Translations under genes and position numbers: made by a program
NCBI RefSeq assembly: GCF_003710815.1
Contig: NZ_RHHP01000001.1
Span: forward strand, 577,629-641,628
Direction: 5' to 3'
From: Brevibacillus centrosporus
Lineage (GTDB): Bacteria; Bacillota; Bacilli; Brevibacillales; Brevibacillaceae
DNA length: 64,000 nt
Notes under the pieces: model-generated
The model's database searches: none
The model's input: the letters and a program-made list of their open reading frames with translations, nothing else
Told to the model about the DNA's origin: nothing
In this document: positions 34,357 to 45,183 of the stretch, piece after piece
Numbering within the stretch: position 1 is the first letter of the stretch
How the letters are laid out: every line of letters begins with the position of its first letter

Positions 34357-35460
34357 TCATTTTTTGCTAGCCAATGCACGCAGCTGTGCAACGATATCTG
34401 TGGCTGCCTTTGGCATTCCCAGGGACAAGGAGCACTCGCGCATCTGCTCCCATTTTGGCTGATCGTTCAACAGCTCTGCCAACGATTTCAGCAAGCTTTC
34501 TCCCGTCAAATCCCGTTCGACAATGACCTCTGCCGCACCTGCACGCTCCAATCCGCGCGCATTCTTTTCCTGGTGGTTATTGGTCACGTACGGGGACGGA
34601 ATGAGAATAGAAGGGACGCCCAAGGCTGTCACTTCTGCCAAAGTCGATGCGCCTGCGCGTCCTACGAGCACATGCGTCGCCGCCAAAACATCCGGCATAT
34701 TGTGGACGAATGGAAGCACGGAAAGGTTGCCAGGAAGATTTCCCATTTCCCCGAGGGATGCAGAGATTTTTTCGAAGTGAATATCCCCCGTTACATAGAC
34801 AAAATGGGTATCGGGAAACTTGGACAGTTGATTTACCATGGAGAGCACCGCTTCGTTGATCGCCCGTGCCCCACGGCTTCCGCCAAAGATCAGCACGATC
34901 TTTTTGCTGGCGTCTACACCAATGAATTTGCGTCCTGCTTCCGCATTTCCATGCATGACCTCTGTCGCTCGCGGATTCCCTGTCAGTACCGTTTTGGCTT
35001 GCGGGAAAAAGGACAGCGACTCGGAAAACGATACCGCGATCTTGCTTACGGAACGCGAGAGAAACTTATTCGTAAGTCCTGGGACCACGTTTTGTTCATG
35101 AATGAGTGTAGGAATTCCCAGCTTGGCTGCCGCATAGACGACAGGACCACATACATAGCCACCCGTACCAATGACCACATCCGGCTTGAATTCTCGCAGC
35201 ATGCGTTTGGCATCTGCAACCGCCCGGATAAATTTCCAAATGGTCTTTATATTGTCGAAGCTGAGCTTTCTTTTCAAGCCACTGATTTCAACGGATTGAA
35301 AAGGAATCTCCGTTCGTGGTACCAGCTGCGCTTCCAAACCGTGTTTACTCCCGATATACAAAAAGGCAGCCTGCGGATATTGGCGGGAAACTTCCCTCGC
35401 CACCGCAAGCGCCGGATAAATATGTCCACCTGTGCCACCGCCTGTTAGGACGACGCGCAT
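34357..35460 (-). CDS. murG: MurG, lipid II-forming GlcNAc transferase
   Basis: Peripheral membrane glycosyltransferase (GT28) of 367 residues that adds GlcNAc to lipid I to give lipid II. The glycine-rich loop GGTGGHIYPALA is at 7-18, HEQNVVPG near 125, and the UDP-GlcNAc-binding region SRGARAINE and VGRAGASTLAEVTALG in the C-terminal half. AAGGATG lies upstream of the ATG, 12 bases behind spoVE. Confidence 0.97.
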   Translation of the reverse strand: MRVVLTGGGTGGHIYPALAVAREVSRQYPQAAFLYIGSKHGLEAQLVPRTEIPFQSVEISGLKRKLSFDNIKTIWKFIRAVADAKRMLREFKPDVVIGTGGYVCGPVVYAAAKLGIPTLIHEQNVVPGLTNKFLSRSVSKIAVSFSESLSFFPQAKTVLTGNPRATEVMHGNAEAGRKFIGVDASKKIVLIFGGSRGARAINEAVLSMVNQLSKFPDTHFVYVTGDIHFEKISASLGEMGNLPGNLSVLPFVHNMPDVLAATHVLVGRAGASTLAEVTALGVPSILIPSPYVTNNHQEKNARGLERAGAAEVIVERDLTGESLLKSLAELLNDQPKWEQMRECSLSLGMPKAATDIVAQLRALASKK

Positions 35461-35472
35461 ACAATCACATCC

Positions 35473-36567
35473 TTATCTAGAAAAACGGGAAATGTTCAAC
35501 AGGACTCCCACTCCTGTCAGCATCAACGTAAGGGAAGAACCCCCGTAGCTTAAAAATGGCAGAGTAATACCCGTTACAGGAAACATCCCTGTCACAACGC
35601 CGATATTGATGACGACCTGAATGGCAATCATACCGATGATTCCGAGTGCCAAAAGGCTCCCGAACAAATCTGGTGCCGTAATCGCTGTCCGCATTCCCCT
35701 CCATAGCAGCAGGAGAAACAGCAGCAAAATAAGTGTTCCGCCAATAAAACCCAATTCTTCTGCCACGATGGAGAAGATGAAATCATTGTAGGGCTCCGGC
35801 AAATACAGATGCTTTTGTCGGCTTTGGCCGAGCCCCAGTCCCAGAAGTCCCCCGGGACCGATCGCATACAGCGACTGGATGATCTGATAACCTGTATTTA
35901 ATGGGTCTGACCATGGATCGAGAAAGGAAGTGATCCGTTTGATCCGGTAAGGTGCCGACAGGATCAATCCGATGAAGCCTGCTACCCCAACCATCCCCAA
36001 TGCAGCAAAATGACTGATTCTCGCGCCAGACGCAAAAATCATGACGACTGCCGTTCCCATCAAAACCGTACCTGTTCCCAAATCGGGCTGCAGCATAATC
36101 AAGGCGAAGCAGACCAGCGGGATAGCAAGAGCTGGTACAAGGCCTTTTCGGAAAAGAACGATTTGCTTCTGGTTGTCAGAGAGCCATCTCGCCAAAAACG
36201 CAACCACACCCAGCTTGGCAAACTCGCCAGGCTGAATGCCGAACGCACCAAACCCAAGCCAGCTTTTCGATCCATTGACCTCGATCCCCACGATCAGCAC
36301 GAGGATCAAGAGGCCGATGCTCGCATAGAAGCCAGGCTTTGCCCACTGCTTCCACACCCAGTAATCAACGTTCATGGTTACGTACATCGCTGTAATGCCC
36401 AGCAGGGCAAAAATCAGCTGGCGCTTGGCGAAGAAATACGGGTCGTTAAACGGTGCTTTTTGGGCTACGATGGCACTTGCACTATACACCATCACAATGC
36501 CAATTCCTAATAAAAAAAGTGTTGCAAAAATAATTACGAAGTCGGGAGCAGAGCGTACCTTGCTCAT
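35473..36567 (-). CDS. spoVE: SEDS peptidoglycan polymerase SpoVE/FtsW
   Basis: Integral membrane protein of 364 residues with about ten helices, of the SEDS family that polymerises lipid II together with a class B PBP. The conserved loop with the catalytic region is seen in SDPLNTGYQIIQSLYAIGPG and GLGLGQSRQK, and in LPEPYNDFIFSIVAEELGF. In B. subtilis the gene at this place is spoVE, needed for spore cortex; because no other ftsW lies in the cluster, a role in vegetative division cannot be excluded. It is partnered in the same cluster by spoVD and pbpB. GAAAGGATGA precedes the ATG. Confidence 0.93.
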   Translation of the reverse strand: MSKVRSAPDFVIIFATLFLLGIGIVMVYSASAIVAQKAPFNDPYFFAKRQLIFALLGITAMYVTMNVDYWVWKQWAKPGFYASIGLLILVLIVGIEVNGSKSWLGFGAFGIQPGEFAKLGVVAFLARWLSDNQKQIVLFRKGLVPALAIPLVCFALIMLQPDLGTGTVLMGTAVVMIFASGARISHFAALGMVGVAGFIGLILSAPYRIKRITSFLDPWSDPLNTGYQIIQSLYAIGPGGLLGLGLGQSRQKHLYLPEPYNDFIFSIVAEELGFIGGTLILLLFLLLLWRGMRTAITAPDLFGSLLALGIIGMIAIQVVINIGVVTGMFPVTGITLPFLSYGGSSLTLMLTGVGVLLNISRFSR

Positions 36568-36646
36568 AGTGCCAGGTCATCCTTTCTCACGCGTCCCGCT
36601 CTTCGGTAGTTTTTCAAATGTGCATGGGACGATATGCTAGGCTTGT

Positions 36647-37996
36647 TTACAGTCTATGCACGCCGTCCTTAAACATGCTGCCCCTCACTTCAAATGAAGG
36701 AAACATGTCCCAGCTCGCACACGCCGGGCTGAGCAATACCACATCACCCGCATCTGCAAACTTGGAAGCAGCAAGAACGGCTGCCTCCACAGTATCGACA
36801 CGGATTCCTTCCTTAATCCCTGCTTCACGCGCCCGTTCGAGCAAAATAGGTGCGGTTTGCCCAAGTGCAACGACCGCTTTGACACGGCCCGTGATGACAG
36901 GAACCAGCTCTCGGAAATCGATTCCCCGGTCCAGTCCCCCGCAGATCCACACGATCGGTTCCTTGCACGCCTGCAGCGCCCTTGATGCCGCCTCCGGATT
37001 CGTTGCCTTGGAATCGTTAAAATACTTTACCCCATTCTTCGTCGCGACAAACTCCATCCGGTGTTCGACACCTGGAAAAGTAGAGAGAACCTGGGCAATC
37101 GATTGCTTGTCCGCACCTGCCAGTCTGGTCACGATAATGGCAGCCAAGGCATTGTCCACATGGGGCACGGTAATGTCTTTCACCGCAATGATTTCTTCCC
37201 GAGAACCCTCACCGTCGACAAAGACGATCATCCCCTGATCGACATAAGCTCCACGAGGAACCTCCTGCGTTTTGCTGAAGAAGTACGTACGGGCAGACAG
37301 CTCCCCACATTTTCCCCGCACCTCAGGCTGGTCAAAGGGCAAGATCGCCGCATCGTCTGCCGTTTGATTCGCAAACAGCTTGCATTTCGCAGCGAGGTAT
37401 TCTTCCATCGTGTGGTGGTAATCCAGATGCGCCGGGTACAGATTTAACAGGACGCCGATGTGAGGGCGAAACTCTCTCGTCCCCATCAACTGAAAGCTGC
37501 TCAGCTCGGCGACCAGCCATTGATCCGGCTCTGCCACCTCTGCCAGTCCGCACAGGACCGTCCCGATGTTTCCACCGACCATCGCCTCGATCCCAGCTTC
37601 CTTGAGAATGAGACCCACCAGCGTGGTAGTCGTCGTTTTCCCGTTGGAGCCTGTGATGCCGATGATGGGGGCTTTCGCGATCTGAGAAGCCAGCTCGACT
37701 TCGGTGATCACCGGAATACCCAATTCCATTGCTTTTGCTACAGGAGGAGCCTCATAAGGAATTCCCGGATTTTTCACGACCAACGAGATGCCGGGATGAA
37801 TCAGATCATCCGGATGATAGCCGCAAATTACGGGTATCCCGAGCTCCTCCAGCTCTTCTGCTCCTGTCGCCTCTTCACGTGCTTTCTTATCGTTCACGAC
37901 GACATTCGCACCAAAGCGGTGGAGCAGTTTTGCCACTGCCACACCGCTTTTCGCCATTCCTATCACGACAACGCTTTGATTTTGATAACGATTCAT
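36647..37996 (-). CDS. murD: UDP-MurNAc-L-Ala:D-Glu ligase
   Basis: ATP-dependent ligase of 449 residues that adds D-glutamate to UDP-MurNAc-L-Ala. The P-loop [14 protein letters not shown] is near 115-128; [20 protein letters not shown] opens the Rossmann-like UDP-binding domain, and [11 protein letters not shown] (near 325) belongs to the ATP site. The ATG at 37996 overlaps the mraY stop by four bases; 27 upstream codons are open but read into mraY. GGAGGTGGTGA-like sequence precedes it. Confidence 0.97.
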   Translation of the reverse strand: MNRYQNQSVVVIGMAKSGVAVAKLLHRFGANVVVNDKKAREEATGAEELEELGIPVICGYHPDDLIHPGISLVVKNPGIPYEAPPVAKAMELGIPVITEVELASQIAKAPIIGITGSNGKTTTTTLVGLILKEAGIEAMVGGNIGTVLCGLAEVAEPDQWLVAELSSFQLMGTREFRPHIGVLLNLYPAHLDYHHTMEEYLAAKCKLFANQTADDAAILPFDQPEVRGKCGELSARTYFFSKTQEVPRGAYVDQGMIVFVDGEGSREEIIAVKDITVPHVDNALAAIIVTRLAGADKQSIAQVLSTFPGVEHRMEFVATKNGVKYFNDSKATNPEAASRALQACKEPIVWICGGLDRGIDFRELVPVITGRVKAVVALGQTAPILLERAREAGIKEGIRVDTVEAAVLAASKFADAGDVVLLSPACASWDMFPSFEVRGSMFKDGVHRL

Positions 37997-38964
37997 CGGA
38001 TTGTCACCACCTCGAGGTATACACCCAGGCCGGCAAAGAACATGCCCACCAGCCAAAACGTTACTACGACACGCCACTCCGACCAGCCCGTCAATTCAAA
38101 ATGGTGGTGAAGCGGACTCATCCGAAAGATGCGTTTTCCTCTTGTTTTGAAAGAAACAACCTGCATGATAACCGACAGGGTTTCTACTACAAAGACACCA
38201 CCGATGATAGCGAGCAGCAGCTCTGTTTTGGTCATAATGGCAATACCCGCAAGAGCGCCGCCCAATCCCAGAGAGCCCGTATCCCCCATGAATACCCGTG
38301 CCGGATGCGCATTGAAAACCAGGAATCCAAGAACGGCCCCGACGACAGCTGCACTGAAAATGGCTGTATCGTAATCTTGGCCAAACCATGCGATGATCGC
38401 ATACGCGCCAAACGCAATCGCCCCGGTACCTGCCAAAAGACCGTCCAAACCATCTGTCAGGTTGACGGCATTGGTCGTGCCCACCAACAGGAACAAAAGG
38501 AACGGGAAGTAGAAATAGCCAAGCTCAAGCTTCCATGGAGTTCCTGGCAAATGCAAGGATGTATCATGCCCCATGAGAATCAGCAGGATATACGCGCCTA
38601 CTGCCAGCAAAATTTGACCTGCGAACTTTTGTCTCGCCGTCAGGCCCAGATTGCGTTTCTTTTTAATCTTAATGAAGTCGTCCAAAAATCCAATTAGTCC
38701 GTATCCAAGCGTCACCAGTAAGAGGAAGTAAATTTCCATTTTTGCATTGGCAAACTTTAACACGGTAAAAATGAGTGCCAAAAGAATAATGGTTCCGCCC
38801 ATCGTAGGGGTTCCAGCCTTCTTTTGATGAGAATCAGGACCTTCTTCCCGAATCGCCTGCCCGAATTTGAGGCGGCGAAGGACCGGGATAAACAGTGGAC
38901 CGATGAGTACGGCGATGAGAAACGCGGCGACGATCGTGACGATAAGTACGTTGTCAGCGAACAT
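37993..38964 (-). CDS. mraY: Phospho-MurNAc-pentapeptide transferase
   Basis: Membrane enzyme of 323 residues (ten helices) that makes lipid I. Catalytic motifs: [20 protein letters not shown] (DD pair), [12 protein letters not shown] (Mg-binding aspartates) and the [10 protein letters not shown] histidine triad. AAAGGAGG precedes the ATG. It lies 41 bases after murE; murF, which is found here in many bacteria, is absent, as in B. subtilis. Confidence 0.97.
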   Translation of the reverse strand: MFADNVLIVTIVAAFLIAVLIGPLFIPVLRRLKFGQAIREEGPDSHQKKAGTPTMGGTIILLALIFTVLKFANAKMEIYFLLLVTLGYGLIGFLDDFIKIKKKRNLGLTARQKFAGQILLAVGAYILLILMGHDTSLHLPGTPWKLELGYFYFPFLLFLLVGTTNAVNLTDGLDGLLAGTGAIAFGAYAIIAWFGQDYDTAIFSAAVVGAVLGFLVFNAHPARVFMGDTGSLGLGGALAGIAIMTKTELLLAIIGGVFVVETLSVIMQVVSFKTRGKRIFRMSPLHHHFELTGWSEWRVVVTFWLVGMFFAGLGVYLEVVTIR

Positions 38965-39005
38965 GCCCGAGCCTCCTTTCTCTGATGCTTCGAATGCATC
39001 TGTCT

Positions 39006-40484
39006 CTATTCTTGGGTGTACGTGGCGATCGCTTCCCGCGCAACTTCACGGTCGTCAAACGGCAGTACTTGATCTTTGATGATTTGATACGTTTCGTGTC
39101 CTTTTCCTGCAATCAGGATGACGTCGCCCGGCTTCGCCTGTGAAACAGCATAGTGAATCGCTTCACGCCGATCAGCTACGGCCGTGTAGCGGTCTTGGGC
39201 TACTCCACTTAGCCCGGCCAGCATGTCGTCGATGATCGCTTGCGGCTCCTCTGAGCGAGGGTTATCAGACGTTAAGACGGTGTGATCCGCATACTTTGTT
39301 GCAATTTGCGCCATAATCGGGCGTTTGGTGCGATCGCGGTCCCCGCCGCAGCCGACAATGCAAAAGATTTGCTGCTTGGCAAATTCCTTTACGGTAATCA
39401 GTGCGTTCTCCAGACTGTCTGGGGTATGCGAATAATCGACCAAAACCGCAAACGGCTGTCCCGCATCCACCGATTCAAAGCGCCCATTTACGCCAGCAAC
39501 GGCTTCCAGGCTGTCTTTGATAGCCTCGAGCGAAACGCCTTCTGCCAGTCCAACTGCCGTTGCAGCCAGAGCGTTGTACACATTGAATTTCCCCATCAGC
39601 TTCAGATCCATCCTCACGCTCCCGGCGAAGGTCTGCACGGTGAAGGAGGTCCCTTTGCTGGTGATTTCGATGTCGGTCGCATGAACATCCGCCGCTCGAT
39701 CGATTCCGTACGTGATGACACGAGCCGGCGTCACAGTAGCGTAAAGCTCGGATGCCTCATCGTCTGCATTCAAAACAGCCGTTTTCAATCGATCGGGGTC
39801 ATAGCTATTGCCCAATTGAGAAAACAGCAGGGATTTTGCGTAACGATAGTTTTCCATCGTCTTGTGGTAATCCAGGTGATCCTGCGTCAAATTGGTAAAG
39901 ACTGCGGTATGCACGTTGCAGCCGCGGACGCGTCCCATCTCCAGAGCATGGGAAGAAACCTCGATGATCGCGTACTCTGTGTTCACATCCCGCATACGGC
40001 GGAAGCTCTTCTGCAGGTCCAGCGCATCTGGCGTGGTGTTCTTCACTTCTTCCGTGACCTCTCCGATCCGCATGTGAATCGTGCCGATCAAACCGGTCTC
40101 TTTGCTTTGGTCGCGTAAAATCTTGTCGATCAAATGTGTCGTCGTCGTCTTTCCGTTCGTCCCGGTCACACCGATCAGCTTCAGCTCACGCGTGGGAGAG
40201 CCGTAAAAACGGTCAGCCAGCATAGCCATTGCCCGCCGTGTATCCGGCACTTTGACAATAGTCGCTGGCACGTCCAAATCTTTTTCGGATAGCACGGCAA
40301 CGGCTCCTTTTTGAACCGCTTGGGCCGCATACGAATGTCCATCCACGGTATATCCAGTCAGACAAACAAACAAATAGCCCGGCTGAACCTGGCGTGAGTC
40401 TGCTGTCAAACCTGTAATCTCCATACTGTCATCCCCTGCGAGCGTAGCTGGCAGCAGCGGCATGAGCAGATCCCGTAGAAACAT
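39006..40484 (-). CDS. murE: UDP-MurNAc-tripeptide synthetase (meso-diaminopimelate type)
   Basis: Ligase of 492 residues that adds the third residue of the stem peptide. P-loop [14 protein letters not shown] near 110-123. The substrate motif is DNPR ([11 protein letters not shown]), the mark of enzymes that use meso-diaminopimelate, so the wall is A1-gamma type. I use the ATG at 40484 ([12 protein letters not shown]) with GGGGTG eight bases upstream; the longer frame to 40652 overlaps spoVD. Confidence 0.96.
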   Translation of the reverse strand: MFLRDLLMPLLPATLAGDDSMEITGLTADSRQVQPGYLFVCLTGYTVDGHSYAAQAVQKGAVAVLSEKDLDVPATIVKVPDTRRAMAMLADRFYGSPTRELKLIGVTGTNGKTTTTHLIDKILRDQSKETGLIGTIHMRIGEVTEEVKNTTPDALDLQKSFRRMRDVNTEYAIIEVSSHALEMGRVRGCNVHTAVFTNLTQDHLDYHKTMENYRYAKSLLFSQLGNSYDPDRLKTAVLNADDEASELYATVTPARVITYGIDRAADVHATDIEITSKGTSFTVQTFAGSVRMDLKLMGKFNVYNALAATAVGLAEGVSLEAIKDSLEAVAGVNGRFESVDAGQPFAVLVDYSHTPDSLENALITVKEFAKQQIFCIVGCGGDRDRTKRPIMAQIATKYADHTVLTSDNPRSEEPQAIIDDMLAGLSGVAQDRYTAVADRREAIHYAVSQAKPGDVILIAGKGHETYQIIKDQVLPFDDREVAREAIATYTQE

Positions 40485-40611
40485 GAAACAGGCACCCCAT
40501 TCTCCAACATTATAGACAAAAATTTGGCGATTTTTACAAAGGCGAGAGGTAGAGAGCTCGAAAAAAGCTCGCTCCCTCCGCCTTCGAAATCTCATTTTAT
40601 AGCTAATTGGT

Positions 40612-42531
40612 TCATTTGTCACCAAGATAGATACGAATTTTTCCGCCCTCATTAATTTTTACACCGGGTGCCGGAGATTGCTGGATGACATACTTTCCTT
40701 TGCCCGAGACGACCAGTGGCAGCGTCTCATAAGTCGTAACGACATCTTGCATGGTTTGCCCGACCATATTGGGAACTTCGATTGGTTCCCGCTCCCCCAA
40801 GGCCTTGTTGATTTCTTTGGATATCCCATCTTTGCGTTTCGGGACTCCCATATGCTGCAGCGAGGATTCAATAATACTCTTGACGCTTGGAGCGGCGATC
40901 AAACCACCGAATGCAAGCGCTTTGGGATTGTCGACGGCAAAGTATACTACAATCTGCGGGTCGTCAGCTGGGGCGAAGCCGATAAAGGATACGATGTACT
41001 CGCCATCCATGTACCGACCGTCCTTAACCTTTTGCGCCGTCCCCGTCTTACCGCCTACTCTGTATCCTTCGATGTACGCCTTGTTTCCTGTCCCTTGTGC
41101 AACGACACTCTCCAGAGCATAGCGGACTTTTGCGGATGTCTCCGGTGTGATCACCTGTCTGACCTCTGTCGGCAGGGTCCTGCCAATGACATCGTGCGTT
41201 ACGCTATCCCGCCATTCCTTGGCGACGTAGGGCTTCATCAGCTTCCCGCCATTGATAGTGGCAGAGACAGCCGCCATTTGCTGGATAGGCGTCACGGAAA
41301 CACCCTGCCCAAAAGAGGTCGTCCCCAGTTCAACTGGCCCTACCCGATTGAGGTTAAAGAGCAGTCCATTTTCTTCTCCAATCAGGTCAACCCCTGTCCT
41401 TTGCCCAAACCCGAACTTCTTGATGTAGTCAAAAAGTCTTTCCTTTTGCAACCTTTGTCCCATTGTCACAAATCCGGGGTTGCAGGAGTTTTCCACGACT
41501 TCAAGCATGGTCTCCTGGCCATGGCCTTGCCGCTTCCAGCAGCGCAGACGCTTCCCTGCGACCGTAATGTAGCCAGGATCATAGAAACCCTCGTTCAAAT
41601 TGACTACCCCTTCATTGAGGGCTGCCGCCAGAGTCACGATCTTGAAGGTCGATCCTGGCTCGTAGGTTTTCCAGATCGGCAGGTTGCGGTTGTATACTTC
41701 TGACGGGTAATCTCTGTACTGATCCGGCTGGAAGGTGGGTCTGCTGCCCATCCCTAGAATTTCCCCGGTCTTCGGATTCATCGCAATCGCCAGGACATCA
41801 TCTGGCTGGTAGGCTACCACAGCCTGATCAAGCTCCCGTTCAATAAACGACTGAATACTGCTATCGAGAGTCAGGTACATGTCCATCCCGTCTACCGGTG
41901 CCACGTATTCCTCCGATCCCCCGGGCATTACGCGTCCTTTTGCATCAGAGGGAAACGAGATATGTCCTTCTGTCCCTTTCAAAAAGGGATCATAGATTCT
42001 CTCCAGCCCTGTCAGCCCCTGATTATCGATTCCTGTAAAGCCGAGGATGTGTGCCGCCATGGTTCCATTCGGATAAAAACGCTTGGTGTCTCCCGCCAAA
42101 TAAATCCCTGGCAGGTTCAGCTCCTGAATCTTCTTGGCTTTATCCGGGGACAGCTTTTTGCCACCGGGGATTTGGTCGTTGCTCATCCCTTTTTTCGTAA
42201 TCGCTTGAAAAACGGCCTCTTCCGGCTGCCCCAAAATGACAGCGAGCTGTTTGGCGGTCTCACGAGAATCCTTCAGCTGTGCCGGAACAGCCACGACAGT
42301 CGGTACACTCACATTGGTAACCAGCTCGTTACCATCGCGATCCAAGATTTTCCCTCGATTTGGTTTGAACTTGATTTCACGATCCAACAGGTCGTCAGCC
42401 ATTTGGGCCAGCTTTGGTCCTTCTATCAATTGTACGTACCCTAATCGGGTGATGAGCGCACAATACATCACGATGCCGATGATCAAAGCAACAAAAATGC
42501 GACGGCGTACAGTAGCATTGGATACCCGCAA
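40612..42531 (-). CDS. spoVD: Sporulation class B penicillin-binding protein SpoVD
   Basis: Transpeptidase of 639 residues. N-terminal helix (about 11-30), dimerisation domain, transpeptidase with S294TFK297, S349CN351 and K495TGTAQ, and one C-terminal PASTA domain (about 580-639: IEVPNMVGQTMQDVVTTYET). SpoVD crosslinks spore cortex peptidoglycan together with SpoVE. The single PASTA domain, versus two in the upstream pbpB, agrees with Bacillus. The start is a TTG at 42531 behind a run of six G; that G-run is paired in a long hairpin (42539-42582) between pbpB and this gene, so translation may be held down or controlled. Confidence 0.94.
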   Translation of the reverse strand: MRVSNATVRRRIFVALIIGIVMYCALITRLGYVQLIEGPKLAQMADDLLDREIKFKPNRGKILDRDGNELVTNVSVPTVVAVPAQLKDSRETAKQLAVILGQPEEAVFQAITKKGMSNDQIPGGKKLSPDKAKKIQELNLPGIYLAGDTKRFYPNGTMAAHILGFTGIDNQGLTGLERIYDPFLKGTEGHISFPSDAKGRVMPGGSEEYVAPVDGMDMYLTLDSSIQSFIERELDQAVVAYQPDDVLAIAMNPKTGEILGMGSRPTFQPDQYRDYPSEVYNRNLPIWKTYEPGSTFKIVTLAAALNEGVVNLNEGFYDPGYITVAGKRLRCWKRQGHGQETMLEVVENSCNPGFVTMGQRLQKERLFDYIKKFGFGQRTGVDLIGEENGLLFNLNRVGPVELGTTSFGQGVSVTPIQQMAAVSATINGGKLMKPYVAKEWRDSVTHDVIGRTLPTEVRQVITPETSAKVRYALESVVAQGTGNKAYIEGYRVGGKTGTAQKVKDGRYMDGEYIVSFIGFAPADDPQIVVYFAVDNPKALAFGGLIAAPSVKSIIESSLQHMGVPKRKDGISKEINKALGEREPIEVPNMVGQTMQDVVTTYETLPLVVSGKGKYVIQQSPAPGVKINEGGKIRIYLGDK

Positions 42532-42538
42532 AGCGAGT

Positions 42539-42582
42539 CCCCCCTCGAATAGGTTGTCTGATTTACCCTATTCGTCGGGGGG
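42539..42582 (-). promoter_or_regulatory. Hairpin sequestering the spoVD ribosome-binding site
   Basis: Two arms (42567-42582 and 42539-42553) form a stem of six G-C pairs plus eight more pairs (CGAATAGG/CCTATTCG), interrupted by a small internal loop, with a loop of about 13 bases. The 3' arm is the GAGGGGGG ribosome-binding site, ending eight bases before the TTG start. No T tract follows, so it is not an ordinary terminator. Confidence 0.75.
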
Positions 42583-42593
42583 ACGACTTAGAA

Positions 42594-45032
42594 CTATGGA
42601 CTTGTACTCGTATCTGGGGTTACCGTTTGTCCCGTATCGCTATTCGCAGAGTCCTGTGAATGGGACGGCGGTGGAGTGCCTCCAGTCGCGCCCCTCTCAG
42701 TCCCTGCTTGCGTGTTGACGGGTGGCGTGGTTGCAGTACCAGACTGGTCTTCGACTCCCTGTCCTTCAGGCGCACCGGTTTGCGTATTTGGATTCGCAGG
42801 TGGCGGTTCTGACTCTGAACGCAAAGTGACCTGAATCATCTCCGTTCCACCTAGAACCGTGCCCGGAGGTATGCTCTGCGAGGCAACGAAGCCTGCCCCG
42901 GTCGCCTTTACCGGTATGTTAACCAATGAACCGAATTCCATGACATCTCTAAGGGATTTGCCCGTGAAATCCGGCATTTTGGAGCCTTTGACCCGATCGG
43001 TGACGAGAACGACCTGACTCCCTGTTACCACTTTCTCATAAGGCGCCGGATATTGCTCGACTACCTTGGTACCTGTCCCGATCACGGAGACCGTCAGCTG
43101 ATCCTGCTTGGCTCTTAGCTGAGCGGCTGTATTGGACATCCCAACAAACTTCGGCAGCGTCACTTCCTGAACAGGCGGCTGGGCGGCTGGAGCTGTTTCT
43201 GATTTCCCCGTTTTCGACGAAGCCGTTTTAGCTGCCTGAATATCAGGTTGCTGCTGCAAGTACTGCAGGCTCCGTTCCATGATGGATTTGAAAATCGGGG
43301 CAATGATCAGTCTTCCCCATGAAGAATAATATTCGTCTGTAGTCGGATCATCGACCACAACGTAAACGAGCAGGCGTGGATTGTCTTTTGGTGCAAATCC
43401 GATAAAGGAAGCGATGTAATGCCCCTCCATGATCTTCCCTGTATTCGGATCGTATTTTTGAGCGGTACCGGTTTTACCTGCAACATGGTAGCCTTCAATC
43501 TGATAGGCTTTCCCTGTCCCGGCATCCCCTTCGACGACTGTCTCCAAAATATCTCGCGTTTGCTTGGCTGTCGCTGCACTCACGACGCGGCGCACTACCT
43601 CGCGCTCCGATCGTTTTAATACTGCACCTGTGTGCGGATCACGCAGCTCTTTTACAATATGCGGTTTTAACAGCTCTCCGCCATTGGCTATCGCACCGAC
43701 TGCTGCAATCTGCTGAATCGCTGTAACGGTTACCCCTTGTCCAAAGGTCGTAACGGCCCAGTCACGCGGAGACTGCGGCTTTTCGAGGTTGATCAAGTTC
43801 CCCTTCTTCTCATAAGGAAGCTCGATTCCCGTCATGGAACCAATCCCGAACTTGGCAAAGTAGTCCTTCAGCTTTTCCAGCTTCAGCTTTTCATAGCCGA
43901 GTATGACAAACACCACGTTACTGGAGCGCTGTACCCCTTCCAGGTAACTAATGCGCCCCCACCCTTGTCCGTTGTTATGGTCACGGATAGGAATTTGCCC
44001 TTTGATCGTATATGTACCTGATTGATAGGTATCGTTTGGATTAAACAAGCCTTCCTCGATCGCCGCCGCAAGGGTAATAATCTTGAAAGTCGAGCCCGGC
44101 TCAAACATCGTGGTGACCGCGTGATTCGTATAGTTCGTAATTCCGTTATAATACGTGTTTGGATTGAACTGAGAGCGGTTGCCCATCGCCAAAATTTCAC
44201 CGGTCTGCGGGTCGGAAACCACCACAGTGAGTCCCTTTGGCTTGAAATCGCGTTCTGCCTTGTCCAGTGCCTGCTCGACGTAATCCTGGATTTGGCGATC
44301 GATGGTCAGGTAGACGTTATCACCGTCTTTGGCAGGCTTGTACTTTCGTTCACCATCCGGAAGCTGGTAACCCGCTCCGTCCGTCATGACCTCCATCTCG
44401 CCCTTTTCTCCGCGGAGCGCTTCATCCATCTGCAGCTCGATCCCCATTTTAGGCTGATCATCGAAATCAAGATAACCGAGCACATGGGCAGCAAAGCTGT
44501 TGTTCGGATAAAACCGGCGTGTGGTTTCTGTCAAATAAATGCCTGGCAGCTGATTCGTTTCTACCTGTTCACCACTGGGCAGCTTCGGGAACTGCGCGTT
44601 CTGTATCATCTTTTTCTGTTCTTCGGTAATCTTGCTACCCCAGCGCCCCAGCAAAACGACCTTGGAATTCGGCTTTGTCAACGGCTTTAACAGCTGATCT
44701 ACCGGAGCATTCAAAATTTTGGCCAAAGTCTGTGCCGTATAGTACGGATCCTTGACGAAGTCCTGGTCCTTCTCGTTCTGCGGCTTTAATCGGGCGTTTA
44801 CCGTGTAGGCTTTCCCTTCGTAGGCAAGGATTTCGCCATTCCGGTCCATAATGGCGCCCCGCTTCGGCTTTAGGGTCTTCTCCCAATCCCATTGACCACT
44901 CGCATAGTCCATAATTTTCGCTGCATCTACTGTCTGGATCCACCAAATACGAAAACTCAAACCGGAGAATACCAGGATCATGCAGAGAGCGAGCATTAAT
45001 ATCCGCCAATTTACGCGTCGTTTTCCTTCCAC
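42594..45032 (-). CDS. pbpB: Septal class B penicillin-binding protein PbpB (PBP2B/FtsI)
   Basis: Division transpeptidase of 812 residues. Membrane helix (WRILMLALCMILVFSGLSFR), dimerisation domain, transpeptidase with S314TFK317, S370SN372 and K520TGTAQ, then two PASTA domains (about 612-670 and 672-735: LPKFVGMSNTAAQLRAKQDQ; MPDFTGKSLRDVMEFGSLVN). The last 80 residues are Pro/Thr/Gly-rich low-complexity sequence (TPPVNTQAGTERGATGG and onward), making the protein about 100 residues longer than B. subtilis PBP2B. The start is a GTG with GTGAGGT upstream. A terminator and 189 bases separate it from ftsL. Confidence 0.95.
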   Translation of the reverse strand: MEGKRRVNWRILMLALCMILVFSGLSFRIWWIQTVDAAKIMDYASGQWDWEKTLKPKRGAIMDRNGEILAYEGKAYTVNARLKPQNEKDQDFVKDPYYTAQTLAKILNAPVDQLLKPLTKPNSKVVLLGRWGSKITEEQKKMIQNAQFPKLPSGEQVETNQLPGIYLTETTRRFYPNNSFAAHVLGYLDFDDQPKMGIELQMDEALRGEKGEMEVMTDGAGYQLPDGERKYKPAKDGDNVYLTIDRQIQDYVEQALDKAERDFKPKGLTVVVSDPQTGEILAMGNRSQFNPNTYYNGITNYTNHAVTTMFEPGSTFKIITLAAAIEEGLFNPNDTYQSGTYTIKGQIPIRDHNNGQGWGRISYLEGVQRSSNVVFVILGYEKLKLEKLKDYFAKFGIGSMTGIELPYEKKGNLINLEKPQSPRDWAVTTFGQGVTVTAIQQIAAVGAIANGGELLKPHIVKELRDPHTGAVLKRSEREVVRRVVSAATAKQTRDILETVVEGDAGTGKAYQIEGYHVAGKTGTAQKYDPNTGKIMEGHYIASFIGFAPKDNPRLLVYVVVDDPTTDEYYSSWGRLIIAPIFKSIMERSLQYLQQQPDIQAAKTASSKTGKSETAPAAQPPVQEVTLPKFVGMSNTAAQLRAKQDQLTVSVIGTGTKVVEQYPAPYEKVVTGSQVVLVTDRVKGSKMPDFTGKSLRDVMEFGSLVNIPVKATGAGFVASQSIPPGTVLGGTEMIQVTLRSESEPPPANPNTQTGAPEGQGVEDQSGTATTPPVNTQAGTERGATGGTPPPSHSQDSANSDTGQTVTPDTSTSP

Positions 45033-45183
45033 GTTACCTCACTCCATCAAAACTATGATCGTCGCTTGCCATAGGCGACTTCCTGCCATTCATCAAGCTT
45101 TGTTCCCGTCCCTCTACTTTTATCGGCTCTATCTATTCATCCCTGAAGAAAACAGTCGTACCGGCTGAGCAATCATCCTTAAG

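Noticed and set aside
36568..36646. Sigma-E promoter before spoVE
   Set aside because: GCATATC resembles a -35 box but no matching -10 follows.
40485..40652. Longer murE start at 40652 overlapping spoVD
   Set aside because: The extension has no family similarity and no ribosome-binding site; the ATG at 40484 has both.
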